Shown piece after piece: positions 9,819-23,151 of a DNA stretch of 64,000 nucleotides (its first letter is position 1; every line of letters begins with the position of its first letter). Made by a program: the position numbers and the translations under genes. Source of the stretch: Hyperoodon ampullatus (taxonomy: Eukaryota > Chordata > Mammalia > Artiodactyla > Ziphiidae); assembly GCA_949752795.1 (NCBI GenBank), contig OX457068.1, forward strand, positions 60,329,582 to 60,393,581, in the 5' to 3' direction. The notes beneath the pieces are model-generated. The model ran no database searches. It was not told the origin of the DNA and worked only from the letters and a program-made list of their open reading frames with translations.

Positions 9819-12771
9819 GCAGAAAAGTAAAGGCCACAAACAGAGTCAAGAAAATTACAAATGGGGAAGCTTACTGGTACAGGCAAATATAAAGTAAAGG
9901 TAGGAATTCATCCACACACAGATATGATATCAAAACAAGCAATCATGAAAAGAGGAGAGTTCAAATGCAGGATATTAGAAATGCAATGGAAACTAAGAGA
10001 TGAGCAACTTAAAATGATCTGATACATATAAAGACTGCTGTATTAAAACCTCATGGGAAACGCAAACTAAAATCTACAATATATACACACACACAAAAGA
10101 AAAAGCAACCCAAACACATCACTTAAAATAGACATCAAATCACAAGAGAAGAGACCAAAAGAGGAAGGGAAGAAAAAAGACCTATAAGAACAAATCCAAA
10201 ACAATTAAGAAAATGGCAATAAGTACATTCATATTGATAATTACCTTAAATGTAAAAGGATTAAGTGCTCCAACCAAAGACATAGACTGGCTGAATGGAT
10301 ACAGAAATAAGACCTATATATATGTTGTCTACAAGAGACCCACTTCAGATCTAGGGACACATGCAGCCTGAAAGTGAGGGAATGGAAAAAGGTATTCCAC
10401 GCAAATCGAAATCTAAAGAAAGCTGGAGTAACAGTACTCATATCAGACAAAATGACTTTAAAAGAAAGATTGTTGCAAGAGACAGTGAAGGACACTACAT
10501 AATGATCAAGGGATCAATCTAGGAAGAAGATATAACAATTGTAAGTACATATGAACTCAACAGAGGTACTCCTCAATATATAAGGCAAATGCTAACAGAC
10601 ATAAAAAGAGAAATTCACAATAATATGGTAATAGTGGGAGACTTTAATACTGCACTCTCATCAATGGACATGTCATCCAGACAGAAGATCAGTAAGCAAA
10701 CACAGGCCTTAAATTATATATTAGATCAGACCAACTTAAATGATATATAAAGAACATTCCATTGAAATGCAGGCAAATACACTTTCTTCTCAAGTGCACA
10801 TGGAACATTCTCCAGGATAAGTAACATCTTGGGCCACAAATCAAGCCTCAGTAAATATAAGAAAACTGAAATCATACCAAGCATCTTTTCTGACCACAAC
10901 ATTATGGGATTATAAATAAATTACAGGAAAAAGAACTGTAAAAATCACAAACACATGGACGCTAAATAATATATTACTAAACAACCAATGGATTACTGAA
11001 GAAATCAAAGAGGAAATAAAAAAATACTTAGAACAAATGACAACAAAAACACTGCAGTCCAAAACCTTTGGGATGCAGCAAAAGCAGTCTAAGAGGGAAT
11101 TTAATAGCAATATAACCTTAATTGAGGAAACAAGGAAAATCTCAAATAAACAACCTAACCTTACACCTAAAGCAACTAGATAAAGAAGAACAAACAAAAC
11201 CTAAAGTTAGTAGAAGGAAAGAAATCATAAAAGTCAGAACAGAAACAAATAGAGACAAAGAAAACAATAGCAAAGATCAATGAAACTAAAAGCTGGTTCT
11301 TTGAGAAGATAAACAAAATTGATAAACCTTTAGCCAGATTCACCAAGAAAAAAAAGGAAGAGGACTCAAATCAATAAAATTAGAAATGATAAAGGAGAAG
11401 TTACAAGTGACACCACAAAAATATAAAGGATCATAAGAAACTACTACAAGCAAATATATGCCAATAAAATGGACACCCTAGAAGACATCGATAAATTCTT
11501 TAAAATGTACAATATGCCAAGACTGAACCAAGAAGAAATAGAAAATATGATTAGAGCAATCACAAGTACTAACATTGAAACTGTGATTTAAAAATTTCTA
11601 ACAAACAAAATTCCAGGACCAGATGGCTTCATAGGTGAATTCTATCAAACTCTTAGAGAAGACTTAACACCTATCCTTCTGAAACTCTTCCAAAAACTTG
11701 AAGAGGGAGGAACACTCCCAAGCTCATTCTATGAGGTCAACATAACCCTGATTCCAAAAACACAAAGATACCACCAAAAAAGAAAATTATAGGCCAGTAT
11801 CACTGATGAACATAGACACAAAAATCCTCAAGAAAATGCTAGCAAATGGAATCCAGCAATACATTAAAAGGATCATACTCCATGACCAAATGGGATTTAT
11901 CCCAAAGATGCAAGGATTTTTCAGTATCCACAAATCAGCCACTGTGATATACCACATTAACAAATTGAAGAATAAAAACCATATTATTATCTCAGTAGAT
12001 GCAGAAAAACTTTTGTCAAAATTCAAGAACCATTTACGATAAAAACTCTCCAGAATGTGGGAAAGAGGAACTTACCTATACATAATAAAGGCAATATATG
12101 ACAAACCCACAGCTGACATCATTCTCCTTGGTGAAAAGACGAAAGCATTACCTCTAAAATCAGGAACAAGGTGAGGATGCCCATTGTCACCACTTTTATT
12201 CAACACAGTTTTGGAAGTTCTAGCCATGCAATCAGAGATGAAAAAGAAATAAAAGGTATCCAAATTGGAAAAGAAGATGTAATACTGTTACTGTTTGCAG
12301 ATGACATGATACTCTACATAGAAAATCCTAAAGATGTCACAAGAAAATTACTAGAGCTAATCAATGATTTTGGTAAAGTTTCAGGATACAAAATTAATCC
12401 ACAAAATCTGTTGCATTTCTAGGCACTTACAGTGAAGTATAGGAAAGAAAAAATTAAGGAAACAATCCCATTTACCATTGCATCAAAAAGAATAAAATGC
12501 CTAGGAATAAACCTACCCAAGGAGAGAAAAGACTTCTATTCTGAAACCTATAAGATGCTGGTGAAAGAAATCGAGATGACACAAACAGATAGAAGGATAT
12601 ACCTTTGTTTGGAAGAATCAATATTGTCAAAATGACTATATTACCCAAGATAATCTACAGATTCAATGCTATCCCTATCAAACTACCAATGGTATTTTTC
12701 ACAGAACTAGAGCAAAAAATTTTTAAATTTATATGGAAAGACAAAAGACCCTGAATAGCAAAAGCAATCTT

Positions 12772-13674
12772 TTTTAATGTGCATTATTTATCTATCTTTT
12801 AATGAATAATTCCTAGAAATAGAACAATTCTGTCAAAAGATAGGACTATTTTTGATGCAAAGGCCTTTTGATGCATTTTACCAAATTATCTTCTGGAAAA
12901 GGTATATAAATCACTGTCAAGATAGGCTGTAAAATGTATCTTGTTTGTGTCTAATGTGTTTCTTAGATTACCTACAAGTGAATTGGGGAATCTCATTGGG
13001 GGTTTTAAATTTAAGAGGTGATCTAGAGGAGAGTGCAGTATGGCTATTAAGAGAAGAAAAAAGAAGAGAGAGAATGAAAGAACAAACAACAAAATCTCAA
13101 GTTTTACCCTTTTCAAAAAGTGTGTAGGCTCTGATGCACTGATTTGCAGACTGTGTCCTGGGCACTCCTAGGACTCTGCTGCAGGAGGTGGAGGCCTGTG
13201 AAGAGCTTGGCTTCTTTTTATGTATTTTTTATGTTTATACTTTTGGGTAAGATTTCTTTCAAATTAATGGTTCAAAACGTAAAAAAATTTGAAAGCTACA
13301 GATTAGTAGACCTCTAAGTTCACTAGTACTATTTTCAGACAAGTGATTCAAAATGTATCTTGTTCCTGCCTTTGCTTTTTTATTTGAGAAGTAAGTGTCC
13401 TGATTCACTGTTGCTTTCTTAAAGGAACCATCTTGCTAGCCTAAATGAGAGAGGACCCTGAGTTAGGGTCCCTCCTGCACTTCACAGCTCTCCCAATACC
13501 TGGTTGACATCTATGTGGTTAAGGCCATGTGGTGTCAGATCACTCTGTGGTTCCGCTCCAGAGGAGGAGTTGGGAAATAGCTGTTTTAGGCAAGGTAGAG
13601 GTTGAGGCACCTTAAAGCCAATGACTTCTTATCTTGCTTTTATTAGCAGTGGTGTCAACATGCACTAAAATGTC
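12772..13674 (-). mobile_element. 903-bp TSD-flanked insert, probable retrocopy on the minus strand
   Basis: A perfect 16-bp direct repeat, TAGCAAAAGCAATCTT (12756-12771 and 13675-13690), brackets the insert, and the repeat is L1 sequence present once in other copies. The insert begins with a T-run on the + strand (12770-12775), i.e. a short A tail on the minus strand. An ATTAAA signal lies about 22 bases before that tail (complement of 12798-12803). Both features fit an L1-mobilised polyadenylated transcript. Nothing in it looks like L1 or a known SINE, apart from a weak resemblance of the last 60 bases to old L1 3' ends. The longest minus-strand ORF is 76 codons, with no recognisable domain. 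It could be a processed non-coding RNA or an orphan 3' transduction. Confidence 0.65.
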
Positions 13675-14598
13675 TAGCAAAAGCAATCTTGAGAAAGAAA
13701 AATGGAGCTGGAGGAATCAGACTCCATGATTTCAGACTATACTACAAAGTTACAGTAGTTAAAACAGTATGGTACTGGTACAAATACAGAAACATAGATC
13801 AATAGAAATGGATAGAAAGCCCAGAAATAAACTCACACATCTATGGTCAATTAATCTATGACAAGAGAGGCAAGAATATAAAATAGAGAAAAGACAGTCT
13901 CTTCAATAAGTGGTGCTGGGAAAACTGGTCAGCTACATGTAAAAGAATGGAATTAGAACATTCTCTAACACCACACACAAAAATAAACTCAAAATGGATC
14001 AAAGATCTAAATGCAATGCTAGACATTATAAATCTCTAAGAGGAAAACATAGGCAGAACACATAAATCACAGCAAGATGTTTTTTGATGCACCTCCTAAA
14101 GTAATGAAAATAAAAACAAAAATAAACAAATGGGACCTAATTAAACTTTAAAACTTCTGCACAACAAAGGAAACCATCAACAAAATGAAAAGGCAACCCA
14201 CAGAATGGGAGATGATATTTTCAAATGATGGCTGACAAGAGATTAACCCCCCAAATATACAAACAGCTCATGTAGTTCCATGTCAAGAAACAAACATCCC
14301 AATGAAAAAATGGGCAGAAGATCTAAATAGACAGTTCTTCAAAGACATACAGATGGCCAAAAAGCACATGAAAAGATGAGCAACATCAAAAATTATCAGA
14401 GAAATGCCAATCAAAACCACAATGATGTATCACCTGGCGCCATTCAGAATGGCTATCGTCATCATCAAAAAGTCTACAAATAATAAATGCTGGAAAGCTT
14501 GTGTAGAAAAGGGAACCCTCTACACTCTTGGTGGGAATGTAAATTGGTACAGTCACTATGGAGAACAGTATTAAGGTTCCTTAAAAAACTTAAAATAG

Positions 14599-14799
14599 GG
14601 CTTCCCTGGTGGCGCTGTGGTTGGGGGTCCACCTGCCGATGCAGGGGACATGGGTTCGTGCCCCGGTCTGGGGGAGTCCTGTGTGCCGCAGAGCAGCTGT
14701 GTCCGTGAGCCATGGCCACTGGGCCTGTGAGTCCAGAGCCTGTGCTCCGCAATGAGAGGGGCCACGGCAGTGAGAGGCCCGTATATCACACACACACAC
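14599..14799 (+). mobile_element. CHR-type SINE with perfect TSD
   Basis: It starts GGCTTCCCTGGTGGCGC, has a tRNA-like B box (GGTTCGTGCCC, 14653-14663), and ends in a (CA)n/A tail. The 16-bp TSD AAAAAACTTAAAATAG is at 14583-14598 and 14800-14815. CHR SINEs are tRNA-derived and characteristic of cetaceans, hippos and ruminants, so this is the main clue to the organism. It is inserted in ORF2 of L1 copy C. Confidence 0.9.
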
Positions 14800-16769
14800 A
14801 AAAAACTTAAAATAGAACTACTATGTGATCCAGCAATCCAACTCCTAGGCATATATCCAGAGAAAGCCATGGTTCAAAAGGATATATACACCCCAATATT
14901 CATTGCAACACTATTTATAATAGCTTAGACATGGAAAAAATATAAATATTCATCGATAGAGGAATGGATAAAGAAGATGTTGTACATATATATAATGGAA
15001 TATTACTCAACCATAAAAAGAATGAAATAATGCCATTTGCAGCAACATGGATGGACCTAGATATTATCATACTAAGTCAAGTAAGAAAGACAAATATCAT
15101 ATGATATCACTCATATGTGGAATCTAATTTTAAAAAGGATACAAATGAACTTATTTACAAAACAGAAGCAAACATAGATATTGAAAAAAAACTTATGGTT
15201 ATCAAAGGGTAAATGTGGGGAGAGGGATAAATCAGGAGTTTGGGATGGACACATGCACACTACTATATATAAGAAAGATAACCAACAAGGCCCTACTGTA
15301 TAGCCCAGGGAACTCTACCCAATATTCTGTGATAACCTATATGAGAAAAGAATTTTAAAAAGAATGAATATATGTATATGTATGACTGAATCACTTTGCT
15401 GTACACCTGAAACTAACACAACATTGTAAATCAACTATACTCCAATAAAATTAAAATATTTTTTTAAACTAATAAATAAATAAATAAAAAGATTTAAAAT
15501 GTCCTTGACCATATATCCAAAGAGAAGTGTGCAGGTGATGAAAGTTACAAGGATAAATTTGTGGAAGTAACATCATTTATCCGTGGTCTGGCTGGAGATA
15601 CAGATAATCCAAGTGTGGGAAGCTTGTGGTCAGGGTCTTGGGTTCTACTTCCTAGGACAATGAAACTATCAGTCAAAACAAAAGTCAGTGTGAGGAGCTT
15701 GGTTTCTTTAGATTTGCAATAGGTCCTCAGTTACCAAAAATTGATTCTCAAAGCCACTTCCTGGAAAAATTAAATAGAGGGCATAGATAAAGTTACTGGA
15801 AACCTAGGTGAAAAGTTTAAACCAAAATGAACAGTTGGACCAACTGAATGAAGAGAGAAAGGTTTGCTCTTTCACTCCTCTTGGCCTAGACAGGGAGATG
15901 AAGCAGGTCCCACGAAATAGCCTGAGACCCCCAGAAATAAGGACCAAAAAGATTTTATAGCACATATGGAAACCTTCCAGTTATAATTTTACCACCTAAG
16001 TTTTAATCTAAGTTTTGTTACTTCTGACCATAGGACATTTATGTTACCAACCTAAATAAGTGAAGGACACCCTTATTGTAATATTTAATTTTGTTATGAA
16101 TTCTCATCACTTAACAGACCTGCCAATTTCACCTTTCCCTTAATATTTCTCAAAATTCTCAATATTATCGACTGTAGACAAAAAAAGAACAAAATATACA
16201 ACAATCAAGCTCAAACAGAGAAATAAAAGCAGATGGCAAAACAAGATTTGTTTCACAAGGATTTTCTTGGGGATGCCTCTATTATGGAAAATAGGGAAAG
16301 ACCCAGGAAAGGCTGCAAGGGCTGTAAAACTATGACACAAATCAGATGCCAAATGAAGTACAGAGGAAGGAAATATTGGGTGGAAATATGTTAGACTGTT
16401 ATGCCAATCAAAGAAGTTGTGGCAAAAGCATCAGGGAATTCGCAAGCCAAAGCCAGTTATCAGGAGGGTCCCAAGTTTCCAAGGAACAGGTCAGCCTTAG
16501 CATAGTCCTTTTGAGGTGCAGTCTTTTAGCAACTGGAGACATAGATTCCAGAATGAAACAGCTGCAGCTCTTGGTCAGTTAAACTCCATAGAGTTGGAAG
16601 TCAGTGAAGACGGAGAGTGAATTCTCAGGGCTCCCACATAATTTATTTATATATAAGTTTCCCTGTGCAAAGTTTTCAGACTTTAAAGGATCCTTTTTGA
16701 GATCATAGGGAAGTCAGAGGTTATTCATCACTAAATTCCATCTTCAACAAAGGAAAGAACTAGGGTTGA

Positions 16770-16885
16770 AAGATGTTACTTAATTTTCTCAACAGCACAC
16801 CATGAGCTAGTTTTAAACCTAGGACATGAACCTCATGCCTGGCTTCCCAGGCCAGAGGTACACTACCATGTTGCCTCATTTCCAT
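16770..16885 (+). repeat. MIR SINE fossil
   Basis: The order of words follows the 3' half of MIR: TTACTTAATTTTCTCAACAG, then CACACCATGAGCTAGTTTTA, then AACCTAGG...CATGCCTGGCTTCC, then CACTACCATGTTGCCTC, which parallels the MIR end. Diverged but recognisable. Confidence 0.55.
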
Positions 16886-17859
16886 ACCAGCTGCTTCACT
16901 TTATCCCTGACACATGAAATTCTGATTTCTGGATTAAAACGTACACATCCTTCACTCCTACTCTTTAGCAGAGTAATCAAGATCGACATCATTAACCATT
17001 AACCTTTTCTGTTTGCCTGGTAGAGCAGGTGAGAGAGGGTAGCAGGCAATGAGCTCCTAGGGTGCTGGAGAGGTGCCAAAACAATTATGCTTCTCCGGCT
17101 CTCTGAACCGGCAGCTGTGTCTGAGGTTGACAAGAAGTGTGGGTGAGGTATCCCTGGGCACCAAGCTGCATGAAGACTTCACTCACCTCCCAGTTAGCCG
17201 GGGCTGGCAACCTGACAATCAGCACAGTCAGTTCAGCCTGTGATCCTTTTGAGTAGAGAAAGACAGACTTATTGGGAAGCCTCAGTCAGATGAGAGCTAC
17301 CTTCCTGAATCCTACATTTGGAGTGTTGCCCTCCAGCTGTCTCTTCTTATTACTGTGAGGAGTATTGTGGGGATGATTAAATAGTGACGGTAAGGCTGTC
17401 ACTTCCATAATCACATCTTCTGACCTCTTGATGAGACGGCAATGATTGCAGATAGATTCCCGCAAACACATAACAAGCTTTTTTTTTAAAATGTGATATT
17501 GTCTTTCATGAATATATAGATTAATCATATTATTTTTCCATTATATAAAATTTAGCTGAAAATTGGAATAACTTGCCTATTCTACTACTCTATTTCCACA
17601 TACTGAAATAAATATCTCTGTACTAAATGCAGTCTTGTGATAGACCCAAATCCAGGCAAGTAATGATATGCTGAGAGTTCTGACTTGTTCTAGGAGCAGG
17701 TTGGTTTTAATGTACCATGTATTTGTCTGCACTTAACATGTATAAAACATAACTGAGATGTTAGAGCACAAATGATAGGAAAAAAATGAAGTAGAATATC
17801 ATAAAGTATTAAACTAAATATACAGATCAAAAGTATATAGTAATAACCACTAAGATAAT

Positions 17860-17990
17860 GTTATAATAATAGTATTACTTGTCATATGTATAATGCTTAG
17901 GAATGTCATGGCCATTTCACATAATTTTCTTCACTAGAGCTTTTGGAGATGAGTAGAGCATGAATTATTATTTCTACACTAAAGATAAAT
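17860..17990 (+). repeat. MIR-like fragment
   Basis: A stretch resembling the central MIR segment: CATTTCACATAATTTTCTTC, then GGAGATGAGTAGAGCATGAATTATTATTTC. Weak, and the limits are approximate. Confidence 0.35.
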
Positions 17991-20900
17991 TAACATGCTC
18001 TTAATACAGGTTAAGAGATAAATAATTTTGTGAAATTTCATATAACTACAACATAAGAGACTTTGGACAAGAACTTTGATTCCTATTCTCATAACATATT
18101 TCATGGTCAGTCATACAGTTACTACTGGATGGAGTTATCAGAATCTTTCATGTCAATGTTAGGAGTTGAGAAAGTAAAGTCAATAAAAAATATTACAGAG
18201 CACTTTTACTCTGGGGCATTTCTATACAAAGAACACTGCAAAACATAAGAGAAAGAGAACATACAGAGGATCTCCACTGGCCGTCACTGAGGTGACTTCC
18301 CATAGAGAGCGCACCTAAGAGTCATTTTCCTAGAGGTGGTAGGTTATTTTTTGCCCTAACTTCCTAATAGGCTTGTTCACAAAGCTATTTCTTGACAATT
18401 CCACAAGCTCCTGATAGGATATTTTAAAGGTATAAAAACCTGAGTTTCCTAGAATTCTAGTGAGACTCTAACTAAATTCCATAAAATAATTAGAGAAAAA
18501 AAGAGAAAACATGGTTTGTTCTTAAATCTTAAGTTTGTAGTCAGGAACGTGGAGCTATAGAAATCTAGATAATCCATTGTTTTGTATTCAATAAATGCCT
18601 CATAAGAGATGTGATGTCGATTTAACCTTAAACAGGTAAAATTTAGACAGGGAGAAAATAAAAGGTATTCATGAGAGAAAGCTGTGTTCATGAGATGTGT
18701 TTGGTACCTGGTGTGTGCTGGGTTTGGGAGATTACTTAAATTAGAATATTTTAGAGAAAGTCATCTGCTGAGAGTGGAACATCAATTCTCATTACTAATC
18801 TTAGAAATACAACTTTTTCTTCCTTTAAAATATTCTATTGAAAGCTTGGGGAATTGTCAAAGAATATCTCTGTGGTTGGCCTATCAGAAAATTAGGACCA
18901 ATAATCAACTCACCACCTCTAAGAGAATGACCTAAAGGGAGATGCTCTGTCTGTGTGGGGAGTTACCTCAGCAAAGGTCAATTGAGAGAGAAAACCTCAA
19001 TACTAAGAGCATTCCTCTTTCATATTTCTGTACATGATTATTTCTTCCAAAATAAAGGAGAAAAAACAAAAAAGGGAAGGATAGAGTACTAGCCCCATTA
19101 GTTAATACTAAATATAATAATTGTGTAATAGCCATATGTTTGTTTCAAAAGCATCCCACTTGCACTGGTCACTAACTTACCACTCCAGACTAGATGCCTA
19201 ATGTGTTCTACATAGTCCTTCTCCCAACTGCAGAAGTAATGGTCTCCTTTTATATCTTGTAAAGAATCTGATAAACAAATTACTCCATAGATAGCTCTGT
19301 AAGGTTGTGGGAGAAAGTTACTGGAGTTAAAAATCAAAGGCACAAGATCCAGTATTACTAACTACTTATAAGTTTGTGAAAGAAGAACAAAGAGCATTGC
19401 TCATTACTCAGTTCTGCAAGGGTTAAGTCACTACCCACTGACAGTGCACCTTGAGAGGAATTCAGAATGAAAAACAAGATGAAGCACTTTGTGCTTTGGA
19501 TAAATTGACCCCTAGGTAGTTAAATGCATATCTCAGGAAGAATTTTAATGACTCCAGATTGTTGCATCTTCCCATACATAGAAAAGCACTAAAATAATTA
19601 AATTGAGATGTCGGTTCATTGTGATTAGCAGTAATCTTTTACCAAGATGTATGCTAGACTACATGTATTTCCCAGCCAAAAATAATTTATACATAAACTC
19701 TCCCTTATCTCTTCAGAGCAGCTCTTTGGAGCTGAGTGCCTGTTTCCCAATCTATAGTCCTCCGTAAGAGCCTGAATAAAACTTAAATTCACAGCCCTTA
19801 TATTGTGTGGTTTTCTTTAAGTCAACAGGATTTTAGTTTAACTAAGATCTCTTTGGATCTTAGTAAATGCAGGTGTTGGAGAAATGATCTCTAAGTAATT
19901 TTCCAACTCTAATATTTTATGATATTTACTTAGAGATGTAAGTTCCAAATGAGTGAATAAATATAAAAGTGCTCTGAATAAACTGTATTCAATAAATTAA
20001 TGTTATGAAAATTATCCCATGAAGTGTACTTGCTATATTCTGAGAGGAACAGAACCCTGGGAAAAGAATGGTCAGACATTTTGTTGCTTGCTGGCATCGT
20101 TTGCTCTATAGCTTTTTGTATTCCACCTGCCCAGCCATGTATATTTCTTATTTCACCCATTTCTGCCTTCTGAACTTGGGGGATTAATCCCCATGTTAAG
20201 GTCTTATCTGGCCACAGAGCTCTACCTCCAAAGAGACTAAAGCAGGAGTTTTTGACAAACTACCTCCAGCCATGGAGATTATAAAGCAATCCTCAGATTG
20301 ATTTGCTTTTCAATACAAAAATGGAAATTTAAGCATCATGTTACAAGCACTATGTCTCCACACCATCACATACACTACCTCCTTCCTTGTTATCTGTCTG
20401 TCTTACCTGTTACTTCCATCATAATTAATCAAGGTTAACAATGCAGGCATAGTGTCAGCTCTCATCGCTGCCAGGTGTTCCAATGGGCTTGGATGTATGC
20501 ACATGTTGAGGGGACATTTAAATGGTGTTTGTGTGCTGCACAGTCAGAAAAAACATTTCTGCACTGGCTTCTTTGATCTCCTAAAAGCCAGCTATCACAG
20601 TACAAGAAGATTTTTTAAGTGGATATAAATAAATCCAGGTGGTTCCACCCTACCCCACAAGGCCTCATGTGGCTCCAGTGGCTCATCCCAGTTTGTCTTT
20701 CCACAGATTTTAGTGGGCACAGTTATCACATTTCAAATAAGCTTGGGTTCCAACCACAGAATTAAAAACAAAACTGAAACCCTTTCTAAAAGGATTGTAA
20801 GGGATTATTGTTAGAGTTGGGGAAAAAAAAGAAAGGGGAATCAGTTTCTCCCATCAGAAAAATCAAGGAGAGATTTCTGTGTCATGCATTATTAGCAACT

Positions 20901-21019
20901 TTAGGGTAAAACAATAGATGTTCTTGACTTTAGTTTGAACCTGGTGCCAGTGTCAAAATGCAGACAGAACAAGTTGTAAATACTTTCAAATTGCCAAATT
21001 TATTTGAAGCAAATTGGAA

Positions 21020-21975
21020 GTGGGGGTAATTCAGAAGGGAGTTAGAATCAGAAAAGACTTCACAAATGAGGCATTTGACATGGAGAAAAAGAACATTTTA
21101 GCATAGGAGAATCCATATAAGAAAAGGAAAACAAACAAATCCACAACATATTCTGGGAATTGTGAAAAGATAATATGCTGGAACACATATTGCATGAGGT
21201 GGGGGTGAATAAAGAAGAGGTAAAAGAAACTAGTAGGAATATATGGAGTCAGATTGAGAAGTGATGAGGACCTTCAATAAAGATGCCCTTGAGAATGTAG
21301 ATGACAGAAGAGTAAGTCATTTGATATTTCTGTGAGGAGTATGATCAGTGGAACCCAAGTTACAAATAACTATAAAAACTCTAGTTGGAGTTATTGCATG
21401 AAAGATAGGATCAAAATTACTAAAGAAAGTGATTTGATGAAAAGTTAAGTTTCATGTATACTGCATCATATATACCCATAGGACATAGATATGGAACATC
21501 TAAGCAGTTGTTGGAAATACAGGCCTGGATGTGAGGAGAGAGAAAGGGGATGAAAATTTGGTGACAAGAGAAATACAAGGATTGGATTTTAAAATTTGTA
21601 TAGTTTGGAAAGTGTTGAGAAGTCCCAAGGATAGATTAGGAAAGTGATTAGTGTGGTAGGAAATAAGCCAGAAATAAGTAAAAACCAGAAGTGTGTAGGG
21701 CTTGAAACCTAAGACAGGAGTTCATGTTGTGTACTGGACATTGCAAAAATCAAAAGAATTACAGTATGAGAAATAAAGAGGATTGTTGGAGTCGGCAATT
21801 AAGTACAAGTGTAAGTAATTTCAGAAGAGAAGGAAAAGCAAAATCCCAGAGGGAGAGTAGATGAAAGGTTAACTATGGATTTAGAGTGTAACTAACCGAA
21901 AAACAAGTTTCAGAGTAAAGAGGACAGCAATAGGATGATAATTCTGTGGTTTGAGAAGATGACAGGTGAGGGTAA
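21020..21975 (-). repeat. L2 (CR1-like LINE) fossil, reversed
   Basis: The + strand shows purine-rich phrases in the order of a reversed L2: GACTTCACAAATGAGGCATT near 21050, GAACACATATTGCATGAGG near 21180, CAGTTGTTGGAAATACAGGC near 21500, AGTCCCAAGGATAGATTAGG near 21620, and AATTACAGTATGAGAAATAAAG near 21760. Very diverged; the call rests on the order of several weak matches recalled from the family consensus. It is non-coding today. Confidence 0.45.
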
Positions 21976-22934
21976 GTGAAAGGTAAACTTGAAGTATATC
22001 ACAAGTGTCAGTTCCAACCATCAAGTCTGATCACCTTTATGCAGATATTTTGGAAGAGAAGCTGTCTCAAGGGTTCTAGGTTATCACCTGGCTCCCATTT
22101 ATCAATTGGCCCTTTTAGCTGTTAGAAACTACCTAGAACTCTTGAGCACATTTCCCCTCTATATGATACTGCAACTTTGGCCCAACACTTAAGGGGGGAA
22201 TGATGCAATTTTTCTACATGACCAGAGGCTATATGGGTGAACCAGTCTCCATTAAGATGTTGGAGTAACAAAAACAAAAAACAAAAAAACCCCACTAAAA
22301 ACAGGGAAACAAGAAGGGAAATCAGAATCTCAGCTGATGGGAGCAAGTAACATGACTGCGAAGAAAATTAATGTTACATCTGAGTTGCCACAATGTGCTC
22401 AATAAAAACAGAATGGAAGAGAAGGGAAGATATATAGAATGTAGGGCTTGGGATTGCATTAGGATCCTGGAGCCAGAGAGAGGATTAAAAACCAGGATGT
22501 CTGGCAAAAGAGACAGACAGACAAGACTGGAACAAGCAGGTAGAAGACTGATTTTGAATCAAACAAGTGGGTTTATTAGGAAAGGGTACAAAATCTCAAT
22601 GGGTACCAATCCAAATGAGGAAATAAGTAGCAATTAACACAGGTATCCAATACATTTTCTTCTGTAGAACTGTGGTTGGTCAAAACATCAATAAATCACT
22701 TAAAGTTGCAATCATGGAGTCTCTGATTATACTTCTAGAAGCAAGTCCAATATACCCAAAGTAAGTTAGGAAAAGCTGGTAGTGGAGACAAATACAGGCA
22801 AGATGGGAATTAAGATTAAGATGGATGAACTTTGAATACAAATACCTCTGTGCTTTTGAAGAGTGGTGACACAGACATGACCAATGGTGGGGTTTTTGTA
22901 ATAACATCACCTTTAATTTGTACACATTTTATTT

Positions 22935-23102
22935 AGTTAAGCTTTCTTCTCAATTGATCCACACAACAACAATGTTAGCAAAAGCAAGGTTAGAAATAAG
23001 AATCACCACTTGTAGATAAGAAGCATATTAAAGTAATTATCTCAAGGTCTTGAAATTACTGGCAAAGTCAAACCTAGAACTGGTGAGTCTTAGTCCAGTA
23101 CC

Positions 23103-23104
<2 letters not shown>
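22935..23104 (+). repeat. MIR SINE fossil
   Basis: The order follows MIR in forward orientation: CACACAACAACAATGTTAGC, an ACTTGTAGATAAG block, TAATTATCTCAAGGTCTTGA, then AAGTCAAACCTAGAACTGGTG. The (TG)n tract begins directly after it. Confidence 0.55.

Positions 23105-23150
<46 letters not shown>
23105..23150 (+). repeat. (TG)23 microsatellite
   Basis: 46 bases of uninterrupted TG dinucleotide. Uninterrupted tracts of this length are usually polymorphic in length. Confidence 0.98.

Positions 23151-23151
<1 letters not shown>

Larger units (their letters stand above)
10213..15127 (+). pseudogene. L1 ORF2 remnant (copy C), split by two insertions
   Basis: It starts at an ATG at 10213 in the usual context before the endonuclease domain, and the C-terminal end is at a TAA near 15125. 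The reverse transcriptase FADD motif is at 12293-12304. Substitutions, stops and frameshifts are frequent throughout. The reading frame is broken by the retrocopy-like insert at 12772-13674 and by the SINE at 14599-14799. Both insertions duplicated L1 sequence as TSDs, so the original L1 order can be read across them. Confidence 0.85.
8675..15493 (+). mobile_element. Older L1, near full length (copy C), twice interrupted
   Basis: Much more diverged than copy A. It starts downstream of the CpG-type 5' UTR; the part before ORF1 (8675-8915) is unlike the 5' UTR of copies A, G and I. ORF1 and ORF2 remnants follow and the end is ...CTCCAATAAAATTAAAATA with an A-rich tail. An imperfect 15-bp match flanks it (CTAAAATATCCTTGA at 8660-8674, TTAAAATGTCCTTGA at 15494-15508), which I read as an eroded TSD. 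It is split by a 903-bp insertion (12772-13674) and by a CHR SINE (14599-14799). Confidence 0.8.

Noticed and set aside
12886..13116. 76-codon minus-strand frame inside the 903-bp insert as a gene
   Set aside because: Hydrophobic low-complexity start, no recognisable domain, and a length expected by chance in AT-rich DNA.
14640..14680. tRNA-like A and B boxes
   Set aside because: They belong to the tRNA-derived head of a CHR SINE; the sequence does not fold into a complete tRNA and lacks an acceptor stem.
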